A stretch of DNA of 64,000 nt from UBA3064 sp023258775 (GCA_044355655.1 JBIKXS010000007.1:1-64000), one strand, 5' to 3'; shown: positions 17,597 to 26,310, counted from the first letter of the stretch. Translations and numbers: made by a program. The notes: generated by a model not told the origin, from the letters alone.

Positions 17597-18304
17597 TTGT
17601 TGAATTCGATCACCCATCCCGTGGACCAGGCGCTAAAAACGCGTCGCTCGGTACGTGCATTCCTGCCCAAGGACGTGCCTGACGAGCTGGTGTTGCATTT
17701 ATTAGAACTGGCTGCTCGCGCGCCCTCGGGCACAAATACGCAGCCTTGGCAGGTTCATGTCTTGAAGGGTGAAGCCCTGGCGCAGCTGGTCCAGCGCGCT
17801 CAGGCCTGCTTTAATGATCCTCAGGCGATGGCCGCCCAGCCTGCACCTTATGATTACTACCCAAAAAAGTGGGTGTCGCCTTATCTCGATCGTCGTCGCA
17901 AAGTAGGTTTTGATCTATATGCCCTGCTTGGCATCGGAAAGGCTGACAAAGAGGCGATGCATCGTCAGCACGCGCGAAATTACTGTTTTTTTGATGCACC
18001 CGTTGGTTTGTTTTTCACGATCGACAACATGCTTTCGCAGGGTAGCTGGCTCGACTACGGGATGTTTTTGCAGTCCCTGATGATTGCGGCGCGAGGTCAC
18101 GGGCTTGATACCTGCCCTCAAGCGGCCTGGTTGAGCTTGCAGGGAGTGGTTGCCGATTTTTTAGGGCTTGAGGATTCAAAAGCGCTGGTGTGCGGCATGG
18201 CGCTTGGCTATGCCGACGAGGCAGCCATTGAGAATCGCTTGGTGACTGAACGGGTACCAGCGAGTGAGTTTGCGCGTTTTGTTCCGGCCCAAGCAGGAGC
18301 CTGA
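17597..18304 (+). CDS. Nitroreductase family FMN oxidoreductase
   Basis: A 235-residue flavoprotein with RRSVRAFLPKDVPDELV at the N-terminus (FMN phosphate-binding Arg/Ser), the APSGTNTQPWQVHVL signature and a C-terminal CGMALGYAD. These NAD(P)H enzymes reduce nitroaromatics, quinones or enones. It starts at one of two adjacent TTG codons (17597 or 17600), with AAGGA at 17588-17592 as the ribosome-binding site; no ATG exists in the right place. Transcribed with the thioesterase. Confidence 0.87.
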   Translation: MLNSITHPVDQALKTRRSVRAFLPKDVPDELVLHLLELAARAPSGTNTQPWQVHVLKGEALAQLVQRAQACFNDPQAMAAQPAPYDYYPKKWVSPYLDRRRKVGFDLYALLGIGKADKEAMHRQHARNYCFFDAPVGLFFTIDNMLSQGSWLDYGMFLQSLMIAARGHGLDTCPQAAWLSLQGVVADFLGLEDSKALVCGMALGYADEAAIENRLVTERVPASEFARFVPAQAGA

Positions 18305-18391
18305 GGCCGGTTGCTTGGGATTAGGTTGGCGGGTCGGGCCCGAGGTTGTTGGGCTTGGGCGAACGCGATTTTTTGGTTTGGGTCTTAGGCG

Positions 18392-19564
18392 GTGAAAAGA
18401 TTAAACATGATGCTTTTATTCCGTTTGCTCGTCTCTCTTGTCCTATCGGTTGGTTTATTGTCTTTCGTGCCTCGGCTTGAAGCCCAGCATCAATCCCCCA
18501 AAGACAGGGCTAATGCGCTTCAACCAAGGATAAAGAATCAGGACAATACAAAAAAGAAAGCTCCACAGCCCGCATCAAAGAAAGCTGGATCAACGAGCGG
18601 TTTTGTTGCCAAGCCGAGTCGGAAAGACGTTAAGCGTGGCGGCCCGAGTATGCTTAACAAGAAAAAGACATTTGCCGCAGCAGCGGTAGGCAGCGCTGCA
18701 GCAGCAGCCTCATCGGCTGCCAATGCGCCCGGTCCGTCAACAAAACCGTCTGCTTCTGCTGCCGAACAGCCAGCTGCTCGCCCATCGAACGGACAAAAGC
18801 TCGGTCTGCACGGCACCGACGACCCGCTTGATTTGCGATCGTCAGTGGCATATGTGATGGACTCTGACAGTGGCAAAGTGATTTTCGAAAAGAATGCAGA
18901 AATTGTGCTGCCTATTGCATCGATCAGTAAGCTCATGACCTCGATGGTCGTGATCGATGCACAGCAGGATTTGCATCAAATCCTAGAAATCACGAAAGAG
19001 GATATTGATAGCGAAAAAGGGACAAATTCGCGTCTTCGGGTTGGCACTCGCCTGAGCCGGGGTGAATTGCTGCATTTGGCCTTGATGTCCTCGGAAAACA
19101 GGGCTGCGAATGCGCTCGGGCGTTATTATCCAGGCGGCTTGCAGGCCTTTGTATCAGCCATGAATGCGAAATCCCGTCTGCTTGGTATGAATGACACTCG
19201 ATTTGTTGAGCCGACCGGTTTGTCTAGTCGCAATGTTTCAACAGCAAGAGACCTTGCCAAAATGGTGCAAGCAGCTGGCGACTACCCGCTAATTCGCCAG
19301 TATTCCACCTCGCCGGGACTTCATGTTGACTCGGGTCGCTCGACGCTTGCTTATCGCAACACCAACCGTCTGACACATAACCCGAAATGGGATATCGAGC
19401 TTCAAAAGACGGGCTACATCTCCGAGGCAGGAAATTGTCTCGTCATGCAAGTCCGAATCGAGGGCAAGGCGATGGTCATGGTCTTGCTCGACGCCAAGCA
19501 AAAGCTCGCACGTTTTGCTGATGCGCAACGTCTTCGTCATTGGATCGAGCTCAAGTACTCTTGA
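18392..19564 (+). CDS. pbpG: D-alanyl-D-alanine endopeptidase (PBP7-type)
   Basis: A 390-residue periplasmic serine peptidase of the S11 family. Signal peptide: LFRLLVSLVLSVGLLSFVPRLEA. A Lys/Ala/Pro-rich linker (residues about 35-140) is much longer than in E. coli PbpG. The penicillin-binding motifs are in order: SxxK in ASISKLMTSM, SxN in MSSENRAANALG and KTG in LQKTGYISEAG. It cleaves D-Ala-meso-DAP crosslinks in peptidoglycan. GTG at 18392 is the start that preserves the whole signal peptide; an ATG at 18407 would trim it. Convergent with the IclR gene. Confidence 0.88.
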   Translation: MKRLNMMLLFRLLVSLVLSVGLLSFVPRLEAQHQSPKDRANALQPRIKNQDNTKKKAPQPASKKAGSTSGFVAKPSRKDVKRGGPSMLNKKKTFAAAAVGSAAAAASSAANAPGPSTKPSASAAEQPAARPSNGQKLGLHGTDDPLDLRSSVAYVMDSDSGKVIFEKNAEIVLPIASISKLMTSMVVIDAQQDLHQILEITKEDIDSEKGTNSRLRVGTRLSRGELLHLALMSSENRAANALGRYYPGGLQAFVSAMNAKSRLLGMNDTRFVEPTGLSSRNVSTARDLAKMVQAAGDYPLIRQYSTSPGLHVDSGRSTLAYRNTNRLTHNPKWDIELQKTGYISEAGNCLVMQVRIEGKAMVMVLLDAKQKLARFADAQRLRHWIELKYS

Positions 19565-19599
19565 TCGGTTAACACCGTCTCTGAGCTGCTTAGGTTAGC

Positions 19600-20412
19600 T
19601 TAGCGGTTGCGCGAGGGGCCGTCATAGCCTAACGACGATGAGATTTTGCGGGCGGTTTCGCAAATCCAGCTAACCCAGGTGTCCTGCCCCTGATTTGCAG
19701 GTGCTGAAATCGAAAGACCGGCAACAAGCCTCGCGGTATCGTCATAAATGCCCGCAGCAATGCAGCGTACGCCAGGTTCTAGCTCTTCGTTATCGCGTGC
19801 AAATCCCATGGTTCGAACCTGGGATAACTCTTGCTCAAGGCGGCTAAGCTCGGTGATGGAATTTGGCGTTTGCCCGCTTAGTTCAGTACGCATGGCATAT
19901 GAGCGCACGGTTTTAACATCGTCAGCAGCAAGAAAGAGCTTACCTACTGAGGTCAGGTGTAGTGGTGCCCGGCCGCCCACTGCACGCACGACCTGCATGC
20001 CTGATCGCTCTGACACCGCGCGCTCAATATAAACAATCTCATCGCCTTGTCGAATTGACAAATTAATGGGTTGACCCGTACGTAAGTGCAAGTCTCGCAT
20101 CGGGCCCATTGCGGCATCGCGAATATTAAGTCTTGCCTTGACCAGATTGCCCAATTCGAGCAAGCGCATCCCAAGCTGGTAACTTCCGGTGTCGATACGC
20201 TCAACAAAACGGGCACCAACCAAATCATTGAGGATTCGATGGGTGGTCGAAGGATGTAGCCCGGTGGACAGGCTTAGGGTTTTTAAGGAAACCGGGTCGC
20301 TTGACTGCGAAAGCACATCAAGCAAACTGACCATTCGGTCGATGACCTGAATAGCGCTCGATTTACCAGGCGTTTCAGCCAATGCAGGTTGAGAAAGCTT
20401 ACCGCGTGCCAT
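19600..20412 (-). CDS. IclR-family transcriptional regulator
   Basis: A 270-residue regulator. The N-terminal winged helix includes VIDRMVSLLDVLSQSSDPVSLKTLS and STTHRILNDLVGARFVERI. The C-terminal ligand-binding GAF-like domain includes GRAPLHLTSVGKLFLA and CIAAGIYDDTARLVAGLSISAP. IclR proteins bind small metabolites and usually control the adjacent catabolic operon. This gene is divergent from the lutA-like / nitrile hydratase operon, and its ATG is only 28 bases from that operon's first start, so it is the obvious candidate regulator. The two starts leave almost no intergenic space, so control elements probably lie within coding sequence. Confidence 0.9.
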   Translation of the reverse strand: MARGKLSQPALAETPGKSSAIQVIDRMVSLLDVLSQSSDPVSLKTLSLSTGLHPSTTHRILNDLVGARFVERIDTGSYQLGMRLLELGNLVKARLNIRDAAMGPMRDLHLRTGQPINLSIRQGDEIVYIERAVSERSGMQVVRAVGGRAPLHLTSVGKLFLAADDVKTVRSYAMRTELSGQTPNSITELSRLEQELSQVRTMGFARDNEELEPGVRCIAAGIYDDTARLVAGLSISAPANQGQDTWVSWICETARKISSSLGYDGPSRNR

Positions 20413-20440
20413 GATCGTGCGGACTATATATCATTCGGGT

Positions 20441-21316
20441 ATGGAACCAAGTACACATCAGCCAGACGCGGCGTCGAAGGCGTCAACAAGCCAGCCAACG
20501 ACGATCGAACCCAAACTCAGCAGGGATGCTGCGTTTGCGCCCACGCGATTTCGAGTGGGCTTGTTTTACACCTGTCTGGTTGACATGATGCGCCCTGAAA
20601 TCGCTTTTGCAACGGTTCGGTTGCTCGAAGACGCTGGCTGCCAGGTTGAAGTGCCAGTCGGGCAAACTTGCTGCGGCCAGCCGGGCTTTAACTCGGGCGA
20701 TCAAACGGTTGCAAGAGATCTAGCGCTGCAATGGCTACAAACCTTTGAGCAATTCGACTATGTCGTTGCACCAAGCGGCTCATGTGCCGGTATGATCCGA
20801 AAACACTATCCAGACCTTTTTCGCCACGACCCGGACTTGAAAATCCGAATTCAACGATTGAGTGAACGCACATGGGAACTTAGTAGTTTCTTGGTCGAGG
20901 TCTGCGGTATGCAAAAGCCGCCAGGCCGGTTTCAGGGACTAATTACTTATCACGATTCATGTAGCGGTTTGCGAGAGCTTGGTGTTCAGGCACAGCCACG
21001 GCAGCTTTTACGCAGCATGCCTGGGCTGGAACTCAAGGAAATGAACGACCCACGCGCTTGTTGCGGATTCGGTGGCAGTTTCGCGGTGAAATATGGTGCC
21101 ATTAGCGCCTCGATTGCAGATGAGAAAATTGCCCAGATCCAACAAACTGCCGCAAGCTGCGTGGTAATGGGCGATCTTGGTTGCATGTTGCATCTTGAAG
21201 GACGTCTGCGGCGATGTGGTGATCAGCAAACCCGTGTTATGCACCTTGCCGAAGTGCTTGCGGGCGAGACACAGGTGCACGCCGGAAGTGTGACGCCTTC
21301 GAAAGAGGAAAGCTAA
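20441..21316 (+). CDS. LutA/YkgE-like (Fe-S) oxidoreductase with two CCG domains
   Basis: About 291 residues with two cysteine-rich CCG domains: CCGQPGFNSGD in the first half and ACCGFGGSFAVKYG in the second. The conserved opening RVGLFYTCLVDMMRPEI is found in LutA/YkgE, GlpC and heterodisulfide reductase B-like proteins. In LutABC-type systems LutA and LutB form an iron-sulfur electron-transfer complex oxidising L-lactate. ATG 20441 gives a 37-residue extension before the conserved start; an earlier ATG at 20411 overlaps the IclR start. Its stop overlaps the lutB-like start (TAATG). Confidence 0.87.
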   Translation: MEPSTHQPDAASKASTSQPTTIEPKLSRDAAFAPTRFRVGLFYTCLVDMMRPEIAFATVRLLEDAGCQVEVPVGQTCCGQPGFNSGDQTVARDLALQWLQTFEQFDYVVAPSGSCAGMIRKHYPDLFRHDPDLKIRIQRLSERTWELSSFLVEVCGMQKPPGRFQGLITYHDSCSGLRELGVQAQPRQLLRSMPGLELKEMNDPRACCGFGGSFAVKYGAISASIADEKIAQIQQTAASCVVMGDLGCMLHLEGRLRRCGDQQTRVMHLAEVLAGETQVHAGSVTPSKEES

Positions 21317-22737
21317 TGCAAGTTCAGTCGATGCACTTTAAGGCACGCAGTGGCCAGAAGCTTGCTGACCAAAGGCTGCAAGCGAATCTCAAAAAGCTTT
21401 CGAGCAAATGGGTAGCCGGTCGGGCTAGCGCGATTGCTGAGCTTGACGATTTTGAGATCACCCGCGACGATGCCGTTCAACGGCGGGAACGTGCGCTTGC
21501 AAATCTCGATGTGTGGTTGGAGCGTTTCGAGCAGGAGGCAACGCGTCGCGGCACCGTCGTGCTTTGGGCTGAGACGCCAGCGGAAGCATCCAAACTGGTC
21601 GTCGCGATTGCGAAGCGACATCAGGTGCGCAAGGTTACAAAATCCAAGTCTATGGTCTCCGAAGAGATGGCTTTGAACCGTGCGCTTGAGGCTGCCGGCA
21701 TCGAGCCGGTCGAAACAGATTTGGGCGAATATATTCTTCAAATTAACAATAACGAGCCACCTTCGCATATTGTTGCGCCCGTTCTGCACAAAGACAAAGA
21801 CGAAGTTTCGGACCTCTTTGCGAAAGTTCATCAAAAGCCAAGACTCACCGAAGTCAACCAAATGACGCGCGAAGCAAGAGAAGTTTTGCGGCCGCACTTT
21901 CTCGGTTCTGATATGGGCGTTTCAGGTGGTAATTTCGTGATTGCCGAAACAGGTTCGGTGGCGTTGTTCACCAATGAAGGCAATGAGGGGATGTGCACCA
22001 TCGTACCTCGGGTGCATGTTGCGGTGACGGGTATTGAAAAGGTTTTGCCGACGCTCGAGGATTTAGCGATGATTGCTCGCCTTTTGCCGCGCTCGGCAAC
22101 TGGCCAGTCGATCTCGAACTATTTTTCGATTCTCACTGGCACTCGGTCAGCCGGGGAACTCGATGGGCCTGAGCACCATTATGTAATTTTGGTTGATGGC
22201 GGTCGTAGCGGGTTGCTTGGTGGCGATTTCGAGGCGATGTTGCGATGTATCCGATGCGGCGCCTGTATGAATCACTGTCCGGTCTATCAAAAGGTTGGTG
22301 GTCACGCTTACGGCTGGGTCTACCCGGGCCCAATGGGCTCTGTGCTGACGCCGGCCTATGTTGGTATCGAGAAGACGCTAGACTTGCCTCAAGCCGCGAC
22401 CTTATGCGGCGAGTGCCATGTGGTCTGTCCGATGAAGATTCCCTTGCCTGACCTCCTACGCAAGTTGCGCGAGCGGCAGTTCGAGCGTGGTTTGCGTCCT
22501 CTTGGCGAGCGACTTGGCCTTGCGACTTGGGGCTTTCTTGCGCGCAGGCCTAGCCTTTATCGCATCAGCACACTTGCTGCCTCGCGGCTCTTACGATGGT
22601 TTGCCGGGACCAAAGCGCATTTAAGGCACGTTCCTGGCGCCGGCGCTTGGACGCAACACCGTGACTTTGCAGCGCCAAGTGGTAAGCCATTCAGCGCTCA
22701 ATGGGCGCAGCGCCAATCATCGAAAACAAGGCCATGA
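21316..22737 (+). CDS. LutB/YkgF-like ferredoxin protein with LUD domain
   Basis: A 473-residue protein whose order and length match LutB. A LUD-type N-terminal domain (AEIDD-like region, TKSKSMVSEEMALNRALE, DLGEYILQI, and GVSGGNFVIAETGSVALFTNEGN) is followed by two ferredoxin cysteine sets (CIRCGACMNHCPVY near 312, CGECHVVCPMKIPLPDL near 360). It is a cytoplasmic iron-sulfur partner of LutA that passes electrons from an organic hydroxy acid. No lutC follows: nitrile hydratase alpha begins at ATGA on this gene's stop. That coupling is unusual. Confidence 0.9.
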   Translation: MQVQSMHFKARSGQKLADQRLQANLKKLSSKWVAGRASAIAELDDFEITRDDAVQRRERALANLDVWLERFEQEATRRGTVVLWAETPAEASKLVVAIAKRHQVRKVTKSKSMVSEEMALNRALEAAGIEPVETDLGEYILQINNNEPPSHIVAPVLHKDKDEVSDLFAKVHQKPRLTEVNQMTREAREVLRPHFLGSDMGVSGGNFVIAETGSVALFTNEGNEGMCTIVPRVHVAVTGIEKVLPTLEDLAMIARLLPRSATGQSISNYFSILTGTRSAGELDGPEHHYVILVDGGRSGLLGGDFEAMLRCIRCGACMNHCPVYQKVGGHAYGWVYPGPMGSVLTPAYVGIEKTLDLPQAATLCGECHVVCPMKIPLPDLLRKLRERQFERGLRPLGERLGLATWGFLARRPSLYRISTLAASRLLRWFAGTKAHLRHVPGAGAWTQHRDFAAPSGKPFSAQWAQRQSSKTRP

Positions 22738-23336
22738 CGACAGCTCACGAGCATAGCGATCGCCCGCTCAGCGATATTGAAATTAGAGTGAAAGCCTTGG
22801 AAAGTCTTTTGATCGACAAAGGCTATGTTCATCCAGATACCCTCGAACGATTGATACAAACCTATGAGCATGAGGTGGGACCCCATCATGGTGCCAGGGT
22901 CGTTGCGCGCGCCTGGACTGACGAGTCCTTTGCCGAACACTTGCGTGCGGATGCGACCAAAGCCGTAGCGTCGATGGGCTACAGCGGCCGACAGGGCGAG
23001 CATCTTGTAGCCGTCGAAAACACGCCCGAGCAGCATAATCTCGTGGTCTGTACGCTTTGCTCCTGTTACCCCTGGCCAGTGCTCGGTTTGCCGCCAGCAT
23101 GGTACAAATCCTCTGCATTTCGATCCCAGGCTGTTATCCGCCCGCGAGAGGTTCTTCGTACATTTGGTTTAAACCTGCCCGAATCGACGCAAGTTCGCGT
23201 CTGGGATTCGACTGCTGAAATTCGGTATCTGGTTATACCGATGCGACCCGAAGGTACACAAGGATGGTCGCTTGAAGCCTTGGCTGGTTTGGTCAATCGG
23301 GATAGCATGATTGGCACTGCTGTGGTCAGTCGCTAA
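22734..23336 (+). CDS. nthA: Nitrile hydratase alpha subunit, cobalt type
   Basis: A 200-residue alpha subunit that hydrates nitriles to amides. The metal claw is C106-T-L-C109-S-C111 in VVCTLCSCYPWPVLGLPP. Thr in the second position is the signature of the non-corrin cobalt class; iron enzymes have Ser. C109 and C111 are expected to be oxidised to sulfinic and sulfenic acids. EVGPHHGARVVARAW and RYLVIPMRPEGT are also family-conserved. The start ATG 22734 overlaps the lutB-like TGA, so translation is coupled. Thiocyanate hydrolase gamma has the same claw but pairs with two short subunits, unlike the full beta gene here. Confidence 0.94.
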   Translation: MTTAHEHSDRPLSDIEIRVKALESLLIDKGYVHPDTLERLIQTYEHEVGPHHGARVVARAWTDESFAEHLRADATKAVASMGYSGRQGEHLVAVENTPEQHNLVVCTLCSCYPWPVLGLPPAWYKSSAFRSQAVIRPREVLRTFGLNLPESTQVRVWDSTAEIRYLVIPMRPEGTQGWSLEALAGLVNRDSMIGTAVVSR

Positions 23337-23377
23337 GTGACTAAGCCCGAGGTCTCAACGCTAAACGAGATGTTTTG

Positions 23378-24025
23378 ATGAATAGCATTCACGATATGGG
23401 TGGTATGGATGGATTCGGTCCCATGGTGATTGAGGCCGATGAGCCGTGTTTCCACAACGAGTGGGAGCGCCGTGCGTTTGCAATAACCCTTGCGATGGGG
23501 GCGACAAAACAGTGGAACCTTGATCAGGCCCGCGCTGCGCGAGAATCCTTGCCGATGCTTTGTTATTTGCAAGCCGGCTACTATGGTATTTGGGTCGAAG
23601 CGCTCGAATCAATGCTCAAGGAGCGAGGTCTGCTGCGGGCCGAGGCAAATGCGGGTTCGCTTGGTCTCAAGGTCCTTGCCCCTGAGGCCGTACGCGATGC
23701 ACTGTTAAAGGGTGCACCTACCGAACGCGAAGGATCTGTGAAGCCCCGGTTTAAACCTGGCGATGCGGTGCGTGTGCGTGTGATGAATCCCACGTCGCAT
23801 ACGCGCTGTCCGAGGTATTTGAGGGGAAAGCAGGGGATTGTCGATCGTTATCATGGTTTACATGTTTATCCCGATAGCCATGCGCTGACAGGCGAGGAAA
23901 ATCCTCAAGCGCTATACACCGTACGATTTACTGGACACGATCTTTGGGGCGCTGATGGATCAGCTGACCAAGTGAGTGCTGATTTGTGGGAAACCTATCT
24001 CGATGCCTCGCCCATCCAGTCGTGA
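23378..24025 (+). CDS. nthB: Nitrile hydratase beta subunit
   Basis: A 215-residue beta subunit. It opens with the classical MNSIHDMGGMDGFGP, and WERRAFAITLAMGA follows in the helical N-terminal half. The C-terminal SH3-like half contains FKPGDAVRVRVMNP, HTRCPRYLRGKQGIV and YTVRFTGHDLWG. Beta packs on alpha; its conserved arginines hold the oxidised cysteines of the cobalt site. ATG 23378 is chosen over the TTG just before it. It lies 41 bases after nthA, and its stop overlaps the accessory gene start (GTGA). Confidence 0.94.
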   Translation: MNSIHDMGGMDGFGPMVIEADEPCFHNEWERRAFAITLAMGATKQWNLDQARAARESLPMLCYLQAGYYGIWVEALESMLKERGLLRAEANAGSLGLKVLAPEAVRDALLKGAPTEREGSVKPRFKPGDAVRVRVMNPTSHTRCPRYLRGKQGIVDRYHGLHVYPDSHALTGEENPQALYTVRFTGHDLWGADGSADQVSADLWETYLDASPIQS

Positions 24026-24360
24026 GTAATTCCATCGAGCCACCGAAAGTCTTCGAAGAGCCCTGGCAGGCGAGCATTTTTGCCATGGTTGTTGCCTTGC
24101 ATGAACAAGGTGTTTTCTCATGGTCCGAATGGAGTCAAGCGCTCGGTCGAGTGATTCCTGAGCGCGAGTTGCAGGGTGATGCAAATGCGTGGAGTCATTG
24201 GTTGCATGCTTTAGAGGGACTTGTGCGAGAAAAGTCGCTCGCTGCGCCGCTTGAGCTCGCCAAGCTACGCGCTGCCTGGTCTCAAATTGCCGAGGCAACA
24301 GCGCATGGACAAGCATTTGAACTACCAGACCGGATGCGTTTGCGTCCCGTCAATTCCTGA
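24022..24360 (+). CDS. Nitrile hydratase accessory (activator) protein
   Basis: A 112-residue homologue of the nitrile hydratase beta N-terminal half: FEEPWQASIFAMVVALHEQGVFSWSEWSQALG parallels the WERRAFAITLAMGA region of NthB. Such small proteins (P14K/NhlE type) escort cobalt-containing alpha subunit to the beta subunit by subunit swapping. The GTG at 24022 overlaps the nthB stop, giving a compact three-gene set. The frame is open back to 23986, but that would reach into nthB without gaining similarity. Confidence 0.85.
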   Translation: MSNSIEPPKVFEEPWQASIFAMVVALHEQGVFSWSEWSQALGRVIPERELQGDANAWSHWLHALEGLVREKSLAAPLELAKLRAAWSQIAEATAHGQAFELPDRMRLRPVNS

Positions 24361-24363
24361 ATT

Positions 24364-24386
24364 AAAACGTCAAAGCTCAGCGTTTT
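24364..24386. terminator. Weak inverted repeat between convergent genes
   Basis: AAAACG at 24364-24369 and CGTTTT at 24381-24386 form a 6-bp stem with an 11-base loop ending in four T. It is located between the end of the nitrile hydratase operon and the end of pyrD, so it may terminate both. Confidence 0.35.
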
Positions 24387-24418
24387 ATCGGTAAGCCACC
24401 TGCCAAACCAGGATGGGC

Positions 24419-25468
24419 TCAGTTCGATGTTTCCCGACCAGTAGTTTCACGAAGGCGTTTTGCGGTCTCGTAAATCAGTCTCGGTCCCTTGTAGATCAGG
24501 CCAGTGTAAATTTGGACGACGTCAGCACCGGCTTTGATCTTTGCCACGGCATCGTCAGCACTGAGAATTCCGCCCACACCGATGATTGGAAATCTTGGAC
24601 CAAGCGCACTTCGGAGTTTTGAAATAACAAGATTTGACGCTTCGAGTAGGGGTGCGCCAGACAAACCGCCTGCTTCATTTGCATAAGCCGAACCATCGAC
24701 CCGATCTCGCGCAAGCGTCGTGTTGGTAGCGATAACGCCATCAATTGAAAATTTTAAGAGCAAAGTTGCAATCACATCGATTTGCTCTGTATCAAGATCC
24801 GGTGCAATTTTTAAAACCATGGGTACTTTGCTGCCCTTGATTTTATCGAGGGCATCGCAGCGTTCACGCAATCGACTAAGCAGTGTTTCCAGCGCTTGAC
24901 TCGACTGCAATTGGCGCAGATTCTTGGTGTTTGGAGAGGAAATATTGACCGTGATGTAATCGGCATAAGGATGAACGGCTTCAAGACAGCGTAGGTAGTC
25001 CTGATCCGCGTCTTCGATAGCGGTAGCCGCATTCTTGCCAATGTTTAAACCGATTGGACCCTGCCAGCGTCGCGCCTTGACATGTCGAAGAAAGGCATCG
25101 AGCCCGTCATTATTAAACCCAAGCCGATTAATCAAGGCTTTATGCTCGGTGAGGCGAAACATTCTCGGCTTGGGGTTACCTGCCTGAGCGAGTGGTGTGA
25201 CTGTGCCAACTTCAATAAATCCAAAACCGATGCCACCGAGTGCATCAATATGGGCAGCATTCTTATCCAAACCTGCAGCAAGTCCGACACGATTCAAAAG
25301 GGTTAGTCCCATCAATTCGATCGGATCATCAATGCTTTCGTCGAGCATATACTTCAGAAGACCGCTCGACGCCAAAGCCCTTAGTTGGGATAAGCCAAGG
25401 TGATGTGCCTCTTCCGCATCAAGGCAGAACATGAGTGAACGGGCAATCGGGTACCAGTTGATCATCAT
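24419..25468 (-). CDS. pyrD: Dihydroorotate dehydrogenase (quinone), class 2
   Basis: A 349-residue membrane-associated FMN enzyme of pyrimidine synthesis, oxidising dihydroorotate to orotate with quinone. Visible signatures: an N-terminal hydrophobic helix (WYPIARSLMFCLDAEEAHHL), GLAAGLDKNA, FIEVGTVTP, YITVNISSPNTKNLR (the class 2 signature), MVLKIAPDLD, GVIATNTT and IIGVGGILSADDA near the FMN phosphate. Length and N-terminal helix mark class 2 rather than cytosolic class 1. The start is ATG 25468 or the adjacent 25465. Confidence 0.95.
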   Translation of the reverse strand: MMINWYPIARSLMFCLDAEEAHHLGLSQLRALASSGLLKYMLDESIDDPIELMGLTLLNRVGLAAGLDKNAAHIDALGGIGFGFIEVGTVTPLAQAGNPKPRMFRLTEHKALINRLGFNNDGLDAFLRHVKARRWQGPIGLNIGKNAATAIEDADQDYLRCLEAVHPYADYITVNISSPNTKNLRQLQSSQALETLLSRLRERCDALDKIKGSKVPMVLKIAPDLDTEQIDVIATLLLKFSIDGVIATNTTLARDRVDGSAYANEAGGLSGAPLLEASNLVISKLRSALGPRFPIIGVGGILSADDAVAKIKAGADVVQIYTGLIYKGPRLIYETAKRLRETTGRETSN

Positions 25469-25473
25469 TACTA

Positions 25474-25593
25474 TGTTGCTGGGTAACCGGAAACGTTAAA
25501 CGGTACCAAGTACTGTTGCTGCGTAGCCGTACACGTTAAACGGTACCAAGCACTGTTGCTGCGTAGCCGGTCATATTAAACGGTACCAAGCGC
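25474..25593. repeat. Three 40-bp tandem repeats containing the duplicated 3' end of bpt
   Basis: Units 25474-25513, 25514-25553 and 25554-25593, each beginning TGTTGCT and containing GTTAAACGGTACCAAG or a one-base variant. The last unit contains the real stop and final LGTV codons of the minus-strand bpt gene; the other two are downstream copies. There are no spacers, so this is not a CRISPR. Confidence 0.92.
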
Positions 25594-26310
25594 TGCCCAG
25601 CGTCCGTGCATTAGCCCCTGCATCGGCTGGAAATCTGATTTGTAGGACATTTTTGGGCTTTCACGAATCCAATAGCCGAGGTACAGAAAGGGCAGTCCGC
25701 ACTCTTGGGCCCATCGAATTTGCCATAGTATGTTATAGATACCATACTTCGCTCGAGGTTCTGAAGCGTCATAAAAGGTATAAACAGAAGACAGACCATC
25801 AGCAAGTTGGTCAACAATTGAAACCATGCTTAAGCGTCGATCGCTTGGTTCGCGAAACTCGATCAAATGGGTGCGAACCCGGCTTTGTAATAAAAATTGA
25901 GCATACTGATCTCGACTGTCCTGATCCATGCCTCCACCAGCATGCCGAATGCTTTGGTACTTGAGATAAAGGGCATAGTGCTCGGAGGAAAAAGTGAGCG
26001 GCACAAAATCGATAGCTAAATTTGCATGTGTCTTCCAGGCACGACGTTGGCTGCGATTCGGTTTAAAGTCTGCAACCTTAACGCGAACTGGCACGCAGGC
26101 CTTGCAGTCGTCACACCAAGGTCTGTAGGTGAACACACCGCTGCGACGAAAACCAACTTTGACTAGATCACTATAAACGCCATGATGAATCAAATGGTTT
26201 GGTGTGGCAACCTGAGAGCGAGCAGCCTTGCCCGGCAGATAGCTACAGGGATAAGGCGCAGTGGCATAAAACTGCAAGGTGGAAAATGGGGCTTCGTGTG
26301 GATGTGTCAT
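25576..26310 (-). CDS. bpt: Aspartate/glutamate leucyltransferase (N-end rule)
   Basis: About 244 residues, matching Bpt (Ate1-related). It transfers Leu from leucyl-tRNA to proteins with N-terminal Asp or Glu, marking them for ClpS/ClpAP. Conserved parts: PYPCSYLPGKAARSQVA, the cysteine-containing RPWCDDCKACVPVRV, RSQRRAWKTHANL, and the GNAT-like C-terminus with SSVYTFYDASEPRAKYGIY and FLYLGYWIRESPKMSYK. ATG 26310 overlaps the aat stop (ATGA). The longer open frame starting inside aat is rejected. Its 3' end is duplicated downstream in 40-bp repeats. Confidence 0.93.
   Translation of the reverse strand: MTHPHEAPFSTLQFYATAPYPCSYLPGKAARSQVATPNHLIHHGVYSDLVKVGFRRSGVFTYRPWCDDCKACVPVRVKVADFKPNRSQRRAWKTHANLAIDFVPLTFSSEHYALYLKYQSIRHAGGGMDQDSRDQYAQFLLQSRVRTHLIEFREPSDRRLSMVSIVDQLADGLSSVYTFYDASEPRAKYGIYNILWQIRWAQECGLPFLYLGYWIRESPKMSYKSDFQPMQGLMHGRWAALGTV

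Noticed and set aside
22734..24360. Thiocyanate hydrolase instead of nitrile hydratase
   Set aside because: The CTLCSC claw fits both, but the beta gene is full-length and single, whereas thiocyanate hydrolase splits it into two subunits.
25474..25593. Possible CRISPR array
   Set aside because: Units are contiguous with no unique spacers, and one unit is the coding end of bpt.
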